Source of the DNA: Robiginitalea sp. SC105
GTDB lineage: Bacteria > Bacteroidota > Bacteroidia > Flavobacteriales > Flavobacteriaceae
Direction: 5' to 3'
Length of the DNA: 64,000 nucleotides
Assembly: GCF_014243345.1 (NCBI RefSeq)
Contig: NZ_JACLZF010000001.1
Span: 1,302,001 to 1,366,000 of the forward strand
The notes under the pieces were generated by a model. The model saw nothing but the letters and a program-made list of their open reading frames with translations, was not told the DNA's origin and made no database searches. Shown piece after piece: positions 36,552-44,117 of this stretch. The translations under genes and the position numbers were made by a program. Every line of letters begins with the position of its first letter. Within the stretch, counting starts at the first letter, position 1.

Positions 36552-37421
36552 ATGAAAAAGCTCCTTAAAGAACCTTTGGTCCATTTCCTGCTGATCGGGC
36601 TTGGAATCTTCCTCCTGTACAGTGTTATATCCTCAGATAAGGATTCCAGGGATGAGATCGTGATCTCGGACAGCGACTTAAGACACATGCAGGAAATCTA
36701 CAAACTCACCTGGCAACGGGAACCTACGGAAGAAGAACTTGTCGGGATAGTCAGTTCGGCAATCCGGGAGGAGATCCTTTACCGGGAAGCCCTGAAAATG
36801 AACCTGGACCATGATGACGAGGTCGTTAAACGGCGGTTGGCCCAGAAAATGGACTTCCTGTCCAACGACATCTCGGCTATCATTAATGACCCGTCGGAAA
36901 ATGACCTCCGGGAATATTACCAGGCCAATGCGGATAAATACCGGCTACCGGCCAGGTATACGCTGCGCCAGGTCGCTTTTACCTTTGACAACCATTCCGA
37001 CCCCAGAAAGCAGGCGGAAAAGGTGCTGGGCCAAATTCAGGCAGGACAGGTGGACCCTGTTAATGCCGGAGATGCCCTGTCCCTCCCCGGACGGTTTACA
37101 GGTATCTATGCCGATAGATTACAGCATGAACTCGGCGGGGATTTCAGTGAGGCCATCAGTGGACTGCCTGCCCAAAAGTGGGCGGGCCCTGTCCGGTCCG
37201 GGTATGGCTGGCACCTCATCTATATAGAGGAAAAAGAGGCGCCCCGGCTGCCCGGCCTGGAAGAGGTACGGGGGGACCTGGAAAGGGACTACGCCTACGA
37301 AAAGGAACGGGAAAGCCAGCAGCGCATCTATGAGCAGTTGCGCAACGGATATGATATCGAACTTCAGGCCAATTTGTCCCCGGGACTCGCTGAAAAGATA
37401 ATAGCAAAGATCAATGGGTAA
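36552..37421 (+). CDS. Peptidylprolyl isomerase, parvulin (PpiC) type
   Basis: Start ATG 36552 gives 289 residues beginning MKKLLKEPLVHFLLIGLGIF, a membrane anchor of about 18 residues; the frame is open upstream into the previous gene's stop region. A helical N-terminal domain is followed by a parvulin domain at about residues 130-235 with ARYTLRQVAFTF and WAGPVRSGYGWHLIYIEE, the typical closing block. It would catalyse proline isomerisation in periplasmic proteins. The C-terminal coiled stretch ends at 37421, overlapping the HupE start by 8 bp. In DUF3604 operons this gene is presumably a folding helper (inference). Confidence 0.8.
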   Translation: MKKLLKEPLVHFLLIGLGIFLLYSVISSDKDSRDEIVISDSDLRHMQEIYKLTWQREPTEEELVGIVSSAIREEILYREALKMNLDHDDEVVKRRLAQKMDFLSNDISAIINDPSENDLREYYQANADKYRLPARYTLRQVAFTFDNHSDPRKQAEKVLGQIQAGQVDPVNAGDALSLPGRFTGIYADRLQHELGGDFSEAISGLPAQKWAGPVRSGYGWHLIYIEEKEAPRLPGLEEVRGDLERDYAYEKERESQQRIYEQLRNGYDIELQANLSPGLAEKIIAKING

Positions 37422-38415
37422 CCGCAACCTCCCGGGCCGGAAGGCCTTCTGGTGCTTTTTTCTCACTGCCTGGCTGACCGCCGGTGCGTTCGCCCATGAA
37501 ATGCGGCCCGCCTACCTGCAGGTGGACCAGATAACCGAAACCACCTACCAGGTAATCTGGAAGATCCCGAGGAGAGGCGAAATGGTGATCCGGCTCCAGC
37601 CGGTTTTCCCCGGTGCCGATGCACTGCTCAATACCTCCGTACCGAAACCCGTGGACGGGGCAATGCTGTACTCCTTTGAACTGAAATCCGGCCAGCCCCT
37701 CCCGGGGCAGCAGGTGTATATTGACGGTTTGGAGCGCACCATGGTCGACGTACTTGTAACGGTTTCGTACCTCAACGGCGACAAGGGCTCGTTTATGCTC
37801 AAACCGGATGCGAACCTTGGAAACTTCCCGGAAACTGCCGATAAGCTGAGCATCGTCCGGGCGTACACCCTATTGGGAATTGAACATATTTTGTTCGGTA
37901 TGGACCACCTGTTGTTCGTGCTTGCCCTGATCATCATCACCCGGGGGTTTGGCAAAATCATCAGGACGATCACGGCCTTCACCATTGCCCACAGCATAAC
38001 GCTCAGCCTGGCCGTGCTGGGAATCGTACAATTCCCGGGCCCTCCTATAGAAGCGGTAATCGCACTGAGCATCCTGTTTCTGGCCACTGAGATCCTCAAG
38101 GTCCAACAGGGTTCCGAAACGCTGACCAGCCGAAAACCCTGGCTGGTTGCCTTCACATTCGGGTTATTGCACGGACTGGGATTCGCAGGGGCACTTGCTG
38201 AGGTGGGCCTCCCGCAGAATGAGATTCCCCTGGCCCTGGCCTTCTTCAATATTGGCGTTGAATTGGGGCAGATTGCCTTTGTTCTGGCGGTCGTCCTGGC
38301 CATGCGGTTGCTGGCGGTTAAAATATCCTGGCCGGTGCTCCTGAAAAAGGCTCCAACCTATGCCATCGGTTCCCTCGCTGCTTTCTGGCTGATAGAGCGC
38401 ATTGTCGCCTTTTGA
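37414..38415 (+). CDS. HupE/UreJ family membrane protein
   Basis: A 333-residue protein with a signal-like N-terminus, an extracytoplasmic region of about 110 residues (MRPAYLQVDQITETTYQVIW), and six or so membrane helices in the C-terminal part. The family motif is YTLLGIEHILFGMDHLLFVL with the two His residues that are thought to bind nickel or cobalt in HupE-type transporters. A further GFGKIIRTITAFTIAHS block is conserved. Metal import or export is family-level inference. It overlaps the PPIase gene and is the last gene before the second direct repeat. Confidence 0.8.
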   Translation: MGNRNLPGRKAFWCFFLTAWLTAGAFAHEMRPAYLQVDQITETTYQVIWKIPRRGEMVIRLQPVFPGADALLNTSVPKPVDGAMLYSFELKSGQPLPGQQVYIDGLERTMVDVLVTVSYLNGDKGSFMLKPDANLGNFPETADKLSIVRAYTLLGIEHILFGMDHLLFVLALIIITRGFGKIIRTITAFTIAHSITLSLAVLGIVQFPGPPIEAVIALSILFLATEILKVQQGSETLTSRKPWLVAFTFGLLHGLGFAGALAEVGLPQNEIPLALAFFNIGVELGQIAFVLAVVLAMRLLAVKISWPVLLKKAPTYAIGSLAAFWLIERIVAF

Positions 38416-38467
38416 GGTGGGAAGGATCAGCGAAATTCAGGCCAGTATAAATGGATTCGGAATTTGA

Positions 38468-38517
38468 AAACCTACAAAATCAATTGATTAAGGGCGTTAA
38501 CAGTTCCCGGGATGGGA
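38468..38517 (+). repeat. Direct repeat closing island A (46/50 identical to 29561-29610)
   Basis: Differs from the left copy at four positions. With it, it brackets the 8.9-kb DUF3604 island. It is also like the tRNA-Leu 3' flank at 58809-58859. Confidence 0.75.
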
Positions 38518-38539
38518 ACGGCCTCGTTTGCTGCCTCAG

Positions 38540-38679
38540 GAGTCCCGCCCGAAAGGCCCTGCCTTCCATCATGCGGGAATTACCTCCTGCTGCGCAGTCG
38601 GTGAGTCCCGCCCGAAAGACCCCTGCCTTCCATCATGCGGGAATTACCTCGCCTTTCGGCTCGGTGAGTCCCGCCCGAA
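38540..38679 (+). repeat. 63-bp tandem repeat, two copies plus 14 bp
   Basis: Unit starts at 38540, 38603 and 38666 (GAGTCCCGCCCGAA each time) with CCTTCCATCATGCGGGAATT conserved inside. The two copies differ mainly in the last 15 bases. It is not a CRISPR: the units are contiguous and only two. Confidence 0.85.
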
Positions 38680-38774
38680 CGTTTTGAAAGAGGAAAAGCC
38701 TGCCCGCATGGCGGGCCGTTCTTTTTTGTTTTTCGCCCATTCGCTCAGGCAAGCCTGGCTCAGGTCTTAAAAAC

Positions 38775-38804
38775 AAAAAAGTCAGAGCAATCGCTCTGAC
38801 TTTT
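38775..38804. terminator. Bidirectional terminator-like hairpin before att
   Basis: GTCAGAGC (38781-38788) pairs with GCTCTGAC (38793-38800), loop AATC, with A's on the left and T's on the right. Confidence 0.75.
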
Positions 38805-38814
38805 CCTCTTATCC

Positions 38815-38828
38815 GTACTCGGGACGGG
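38815..38828 (+). other. attachment site, integrase-proximal end of island B
   Basis: GTACTCGGGACGGG is identical to 58845-58858, the acceptor/T-stem 3' end of the tRNA-Leu gene. The two direct copies enclose about 20 kb with a tyrosine recombinase at one end. Confidence 0.7.
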
Positions 38829-38996
38829 TACAAAACCTTGAAATCAAAGGAAACCTTCTGAAAACTAATATTACTGTAATTCAATTACATATACAATTAT
38901 ATTCTATCATTCTTTTCTCTTTATTTCCTATTTTTACTGTACAAACCGTTACTATTTTGTGACTAATAAAATGATGGTGAAAACATCAGGATATAA

Positions 38997-40049
38997 ATGG
39001 GAGTAAAATTAAGGGAACGAAAACTAAAAAATGGTAGAAAACGATATTACCTCGATATCTACCATAATGGGGTAAGGAGTTATGAATGGCTTCATGCAGT
39101 AGAGAAGAATGATGACAAGAAACAGAAAAAGCAACTAGCTGAAACCATTAGAGCTGCCAGATCCCTGGAACTCGAAAGTGAGGGTACCAACTTTATCCCA
39201 AAGCACAAGAAAAAAGTCACTGTTTCAAAATACTTTGACCACTATCTGCAAAACTATAAACAAAGGGATATTAGAAGTATCCGTAACGCCATAAACAAAT
39301 TCCAGGAATTTCTTCAACGCCCGAACTTTACATTAAGTAACCTCAGTCAAATCCATCTAGAAAAATTCAAGTACTATTTGGTTCATGAGGCTGGGCTAAA
39401 AGGAGAAACTCCATATAGCTATTGGAAGCGATTCAAAAAAGTCCTGATCAATGCCGAAAGGGAAGGCTACATAAAAGATACGGTATATAAAAGAGTTAGG
39501 TGGGAGTCAAGCAACAAGAAAGCAGAAACAACTTTAACCAAGCAAATCCTTACCGAGGATGAAATACAGGCTTTAAAAAGCACCTATTGCGGGAATGAGA
39601 ACGTAAAGCGAGCCTTTCTTTTCGCATGTTATACAGGACTCGGATACGCCGAATTTAAAAGTCTGACTTGGAAGAATATCGTAAATGACAGACTAGTTAT
39701 TGATCGCATTAAAACTAGAAGGGAAATAAACATCAAGTTAAGCCCATTTGCCCAGGAACTATTGGGCGAGCCCGGTAATGGACTGATTTTCGATTTAAAG
39801 CATAAGGGCAAATTTCTTTCAGAGGTAGCTATCAAAAAGAACCTAACTAATATGATGAGAAGGGCTGGTATTGATAAGAACATTACCTTTTATTGCGGCA
39901 GACATACGTTTGCAGTAAGACTTCTATCCAATGGTGCAAACCTAAAAACTGTGGCGGATGCTCTTGGTCATAGTGGGACGGCACATACAATTAAATATTT
40001 GAACTATGTAAACAGCATTAAGGATGATGCTACTTCAAGTCTGGACTAG
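38997..40049 (+). CDS. int: Tyrosine-type recombinase/integrase
   Basis: A 350-residue protein: N-terminal arm-binding and SAM-like domain to about 170, catalytic domain after. The first catalytic motif, near residue 212, reads YTGLGYAEFKSL, where the usual Arg is absent (as in IntDOT-type integrases). The later motif is YCGRHTFAVRLLS (Arg and His at about 303-304), then LGHSGTAHTIKYLNYVN with the second His and the nucleophile Tyr. It would integrate and excise the element at the tRNA-Leu site. It is the first gene of the element and is transcribed inwards. Confidence 0.9.
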   Translation: MGVKLRERKLKNGRKRYYLDIYHNGVRSYEWLHAVEKNDDKKQKKQLAETIRAARSLELESEGTNFIPKHKKKVTVSKYFDHYLQNYKQRDIRSIRNAINKFQEFLQRPNFTLSNLSQIHLEKFKYYLVHEAGLKGETPYSYWKRFKKVLINAEREGYIKDTVYKRVRWESSNKKAETTLTKQILTEDEIQALKSTYCGNENVKRAFLFACYTGLGYAEFKSLTWKNIVNDRLVIDRIKTRREINIKLSPFAQELLGEPGNGLIFDLKHKGKFLSEVAIKKNLTNMMRRAGIDKNITFYCGRHTFAVRLLSNGANLKTVADALGHSGTAHTIKYLNYVNSIKDDATSSLD

Positions 40050-40065
40050 ATTAATTAATTAAAGA

Positions 40066-40740
40066 ATGAGCGAAAAACTTTATATAATATTAGATGAGTA
40101 TAAGGCAGATTTCGATGGACTAAGCTCAAGATTTAAAGCCAAATATAATACTGAAGATCACGAGGAATTTCTTAGAGAAGAACTAAAAAAGTATGTTGAA
40201 TATTTGGCCTACTTGGAAGGCAAAAAAGTTAACAATCCGGATCGGAGTTTTATGGATTTTTACTTTGACTTTAAAACGGCATATTCCGATTTATCAAGGG
40301 ACTACAAAAGGGAGCACGAATTACCAATATTTGATAGTACTCCGGGATTCTCTGCGACAGAACCCTTTGATAAAACTTTCCTAAGGATTAGACTTAATGA
40401 AATAGTTCACTTTCTTCAGTCAAAGATGTCTTCCGTTGCCTCATCGAACAGTAACCTACAGCCATTAGATTTCAATCTCAATCAAACAGATCTTGTTCAC
40501 TTCTTTGATTTGCTGGTTGACGCAGATATTGTTAAGGAGCCCTCTGATGTAACACATAAAAATGGCGGCTTCTATCCTAAATTGGCAAAATTCTTTACCG
40601 CAAGGGGAAAGGCCATTAACCCGAACAGTGCAAAATCTACCAAAACGAATAAGAAGGATAAAGCCATCAAATATTCGAAATCATACTATCAGATGCTCAG
40701 AGGGCTAAAGAGGACTATTGAGGATAAATTGAGCGAATAA
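40066..40740 (+). CDS. Hypothetical protein of the mobile element
   Basis: A 224-residue, charged, helical protein (YNTEDHEEFLREELKKYVEYL). It lies 16 bp after the integrase. The C-terminal third is basic and ends YYQMLRGLKRTIEDKLSE, which might bind nucleic acid. I recognise no domain; similar genes beside Bacteroidetes integrases are annotated as hypothetical. Confidence 0.6.
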   Translation: MSEKLYIILDEYKADFDGLSSRFKAKYNTEDHEEFLREELKKYVEYLAYLEGKKVNNPDRSFMDFYFDFKTAYSDLSRDYKREHELPIFDSTPGFSATEPFDKTFLRIRLNEIVHFLQSKMSSVASSNSNLQPLDFNLNQTDLVHFFDLLVDADIVKEPSDVTHKNGGFYPKLAKFFTARGKAINPNSAKSTKTNKKDKAIKYSKSYYQMLRGLKRTIEDKLSE

Positions 40741-40856
40741 AGTTTACTGTAAACCTACAGTAACCAATCTTTTCTTTCTTTTCCATGTAATCTTTGTCAT
40801 GTAGTTACATTACAGGATAGCGCTATCCATTTTTATTAATAATAAATACGATAAAA

Positions 40857-41096
40857 ATGGTCAAGGAAATTTTAAATCTGGAGGAAGCAGCCAAATATAC
40901 AGGCTACAGTAAAAGTCATCTATACAAACTCACGCATTACCGGAAAATCGACCACTATAAGCCGAACGGTAAGACGGTTTTCTTTAAAAAAGAGGATCTA
41001 AACGCCTATCTACTTCAAGGTAAGCGGGAAGCCATAAATTCGGAAGACGTGGAGGTGCAAGCAGCCAATTATCTTCTTGGTAAAAAGAGAATGTGA
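40857..41096 (+). CDS. Helix-turn-helix excisionase-type protein
   Basis: A 79-residue protein with a MerR/excisionase HTH: LEEAAKYTGYSKSHLYKLTH, then HYKPNGKTVFFKKEDLNAYL. This is the classic AlpA/Xis-like DNA-binding pattern of integrative elements, and its position after int fits a directionality or regulatory factor. It overlaps the next gene (TGATG). Confidence 0.8.
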   Translation: MVKEILNLEEAAKYTGYSKSHLYKLTHYRKIDHYKPNGKTVFFKKEDLNAYLLQGKREAINSEDVEVQAANYLLGKKRM

Positions 41097-41719
41097 TGGC
41101 CGCCGACAAAGCATCATTTCTACTGTATAGTGACCTAATTCATACGGTGAATAAACTTACGGATGAACAGGCAGGACAGCTTTTTAAACATATCCTGGCC
41201 TATGTTAATGACGAGAATCCAGTTTTGGAAAACCAGTTGCTGGAGGTTGCCTTCGAGCCCATAAAACAAGGACTAAGAAGGGATTTGAAGAAATGGGAAC
41301 AAAAACGTGAACAAGCCCGACAAGCGGGCCGAAAGGGAGGGCTAAAGAGAGCTGAGAATTTGAAGGGATCCCAAGCGGATGTAGCGACCGCTAAAAACGC
41401 TAAGCGACCCTTAGCGGATCAAGCTGTTAGTGCTAGCGTATATGTAAACGCTATTAATAATAGACAGTACATAGACATCCTAAAAGAAAAAAAGAATACA
41501 GATTATGCGCCGTGGCTGGATGGGATTTGTCGCAAGCATGGGCTGAGGTCGACAAGGATCTGGCGAGTCTTGGACAAATTCCTGGAGCATCTTAAGGCCA
41601 CCGAAAAAGAACACGATGGTCTAGGCAGCTTCAAACAGCACTTTGTGCACTGGCTGGATAAACAAGATCAGCATCAGATGTTGGAGGAATACAAAACCCG
41701 AAAAATTGGTGCGCTATGA
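41096..41719 (+). CDS. DUF6291 domain protein
   Basis: A 207-residue protein from ATG 41096 (GTG 41093 is the alternative). FLLYSDLIHTVNKLTDEQ and AGQLFKHILAYVNDENP plus EPIKQGLRRDLKKWEQKR mark a DUF6291 domain, common in Bacteroidetes phages and mobile elements. The C-terminal half has a second helical region (WLDGICRKHGLRSTRIWRVL) reminiscent of replication-initiator helices. It probably works with the downstream ATPase in element replication or maintenance (inference). Confidence 0.75.
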   Translation: MAADKASFLLYSDLIHTVNKLTDEQAGQLFKHILAYVNDENPVLENQLLEVAFEPIKQGLRRDLKKWEQKREQARQAGRKGGLKRAENLKGSQADVATAKNAKRPLADQAVSASVYVNAINNRQYIDILKEKKNTDYAPWLDGICRKHGLRSTRIWRVLDKFLEHLKATEKEHDGLGSFKQHFVHWLDKQDQHQMLEEYKTRKIGAL

Positions 41720-42153
41720 AACTAGGAGAAGCTGAAAAGTATGTCAGATGGCGTTTTAGTTCCTGCCCAAAAATTGTGGTTAACGAAAAAGATAGGGAGG
41801 CCATAAGCACGATTCTAGAATATGCCACACACCATTACGATGACGAGGTTGGTTTCAAGGCGTTTTGTCGGCTTTGGTTATCGCAAATGTTGCATTATAA
41901 AACCGAGCCTACTGATAGGATTATCCAGAAAGAGTTCGTTCGAAGTTTAGCAAAACCAACTTCAGAAACCATGGATTCTATTTCCCGTTCCTTGCGAAGT
42001 GCAGCCTTAGACCGCTATACAGAGACGAAAACGATTCGCTCCTTTCACGATTTAGCCTATCTAGACCAACTCAAAACATTTTATAGACCAGAAGAGCTTG
42101 ATTGGAATCTTAGGCAATTGTACGCGCAAATAAAATTCATGTGTAATGTTTGA
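41716..42153 (+). CDS. Hypothetical protein of the mobile element
   Basis: A 145-residue protein that overlaps both neighbours (4 bp before, 8 bp after), so it is an integral part of the cassette. Helical, with FKAFCRLWLSQMLHYK and RPEELDWNLRQLYAQIKFM. No recognisable domain. Confidence 0.65.
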   Translation: MKLGEAEKYVRWRFSSCPKIVVNEKDREAISTILEYATHHYDDEVGFKAFCRLWLSQMLHYKTEPTDRIIQKEFVRSLAKPTSETMDSISRSLRSAALDRYTETKTIRSFHDLAYLDQLKTFYRPEELDWNLRQLYAQIKFMCNV

Positions 42154-42955
42154 GCCTATAGTTCCAAATGGTATCGAAAAGCAGGACTACGTGTCCCTAC
42201 AAAAAAAATTCTTTGTCAATCTCAATGAAACTATAGAAAGGCAACCCGTAGCGATTAGTATTGGAACATCACCAGGAGGGTATCCGATTCCTTTTGGGAG
42301 TTATGGTGACTTTAGTTGTATCGTTGGTGCTAGCAAGAGTATGAAGACATACCTAAAATCGGCATTAATAGCGGGATATATAGGAGGTAAGGCCACTAAT
42401 TATTTTATCGATTTTAAAGGCCATGAAACGAACGAAAAGTTTGTATTGGATATTGACACAGAGCAATCCCGATATCACGTTCACAGGGCCTCAAAACGAG
42501 TTCTAACCATGATAGGGGCCGACTATGATCATTACAAACCATTCGCTTTACGGGAGGAGACCCCGAAAATCCGCAGGGAGTTCATCGAATATCTATTGCT
42601 GGAATCAGAATACCGGAATCATATTGGGCTTGTTGCCATAGATGGAGCAGCGGATCTGTTGGATAATGTTAATGACCTTGAAGCGTCGAATCAATTAGCG
42701 CAAAAGTTCATGTCTTGGACCTCAACGGCAAGTTGCCACATAATCACCATTCTTCATAAAAACCACGGTACCCAAAAGCCCACAGGACATCTGGGGAGTG
42801 CAATACTAAAAAAGGCCGAAACAGTCGCATTTGTTGATCGGGAGAATGACCTTGTTCGAGTGTCGCCAGAGTACACCAGAAACTATCCTTTTATGGAATT
42901 TTCGTTTCGGATTAATGATCAAAATTTACCTGTAGAAGAGAATACCGCATTTTAA
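42146..42955 (+). CDS. RecA-like/RepA-type ATPase
   Basis: A 269-residue protein with a P-loop variant GASKSMKT at residues 61-68 (Walker A) and LVAIDGAADLL (Walker B) at about 161-171. The rest (ATNYFIDFKGHE, FMSWTSTASCHIITILHKNHG) resembles RepA/DnaB-like RecA-fold ATPases found in mobile element replication modules. It overlaps the next gene by one base (TAATG). Confidence 0.7.
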   Translation: MFEPIVPNGIEKQDYVSLQKKFFVNLNETIERQPVAISIGTSPGGYPIPFGSYGDFSCIVGASKSMKTYLKSALIAGYIGGKATNYFIDFKGHETNEKFVLDIDTEQSRYHVHRASKRVLTMIGADYDHYKPFALREETPKIRREFIEYLLLESEYRNHIGLVAIDGAADLLDNVNDLEASNQLAQKFMSWTSTASCHIITILHKNHGTQKPTGHLGSAILKKAETVAFVDRENDLVRVSPEYTRNYPFMEFSFRINDQNLPVEENTAF

Positions 42956-43653
42956 TGAAAAAGGAAAAAGGGTTACAAAAGGCTACAGATTTCAGTGGCA
43001 TAAAGACGATTGACGACTTGCACCAGCATTTGAAAACAAATCCCGATGATGCGGATGAGCTAGGAGAGCATTTCATTACAAAACTCAATAATGCCTATGC
43101 AGAAAAGAACAAGACCGAAAGTGACTATGAAGATTTGTTAGTTGCATTGGATGAATGGGAGGAGAAACCAGAGGCAGCATCAAAAATCAGAAATACTACC
43201 TATGAGGCCAATTACCTGATTATTGGAGCATGCATACATAACCACATCGTAAATAATATTTGTTTTCCAGGGGTAACCGCGATACAGCGAGAAACGGGTC
43301 TATCTAGGACTACCATTTACAGGCACCTAAAATTAGACGATTTCAGGCCTTATGATAAACTGATACGGGGAAAGCACGAGCTGATGGCTAAAAGGGCCCT
43401 AGAACACCTTTATTATATTGGCGTGGTGGATAGAAATGCAGGTGCCTTGAAGACTTTTATTGAATTAACAGGATTTTCAAAGAAATCCTCAGCTTCCAAC
43501 ATAAACAACTACATTCAGATCAATAATCTTAAGATAACCAGGGAAGAATTAGACCAGTTGCCAAAAGAAATAACCGAGCAGATTGCGGAGCTAATTTCAG
43601 AAGGCCTACAAGCAAAGGATTGTGACAAAAAAATGGAAGACATGACTACTTGA
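42955..43653 (+). CDS. HTH protein of the mobile element
   Basis: A 232-residue protein with an HTH in the middle (FPGVTAIQRETGLSRTTIYRH, about residues 101-121) and acidic flanks. It closes the cassette and would be a replication accessory or regulator. Tail-to-tail overlap of 8 bp with the next minus-strand gene. Confidence 0.7.
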   Translation: MKKEKGLQKATDFSGIKTIDDLHQHLKTNPDDADELGEHFITKLNNAYAEKNKTESDYEDLLVALDEWEEKPEAASKIRNTTYEANYLIIGACIHNHIVNNICFPGVTAIQRETGLSRTTIYRHLKLDDFRPYDKLIRGKHELMAKRALEHLYYIGVVDRNAGALKTFIELTGFSKKSSASNINNYIQINNLKITREELDQLPKEITEQIAELISEGLQAKDCDKKMEDMTT

Positions 43654-43951
43654 AAGTCAATTTTTCTAACTCCCATGCACTCTCCTTCACCAGTCTAACT
43701 TTACAATAAAAATAAAGTCTTTCAGTACCTCCAAATCCATTTTTCGCATCCACATAACAGTCAGTCTCCCAACCATTATCTGAAGTTTTTGTCATTTCAC
43801 ATAATCCGAAATCAGCGGATCCTGGGTCTCTCAAATTATCTTTGACAAATTGCCAAACCATTACTCTTGCATTGTCTCCATGATTGCCGTCAATTTCACC
43901 ACATGAAAAGAATATTAGACATATAATTATTGATAATTTTCTTTCCATCAA
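43646..43951 (-). CDS. Lipoprotein of unknown function
   Basis: A 101-residue protein with signal IIICLIFFSC, then GEIDGNHGDNARVMVWQFVK, LRDPGSADFG and a beta-rich end. The DPGSADFG segment resembles small exported domains found in many bacterial genomes. Function unknown. Confidence 0.55.
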   Translation of the reverse strand: MMERKLSIIICLIFFSCGEIDGNHGDNARVMVWQFVKDNLRDPGSADFGLCEMTKTSDNGWETDCYVDAKNGFGGTERLYFYCKVRLVKESAWELEKLTFK

Positions 43952-44117
43952 CTTTTGAGTTTCAATTAATCGAAAAATTATTTTCTCAAGGAAATATGAA
44001 ATTCATTAATTCACGGCAGGCCAACATTATTATTTCCAAACTATCACAACCACATCTTAGATATTCGACCGTAAAATAATTTTCACCTCTAATGGAATGT
44101 TTTTGGGGAAACCCAAT

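Larger units (their letters stand above)
38416..38996. other. Boundary region between islands A and B, 581 bp
   Basis: Packed with island-end signals: right repeat of island A, 63-bp tandem repeat, hairpin, 14-bp att core and the arm-like GTTACTATTTTGTGACTAAT (38948-38967). No gene. Confidence 0.6.

Noticed and set aside
38540-38679. Possible CRISPR array
   Set aside because: Only two contiguous 63-bp units without spacers and no cas genes.
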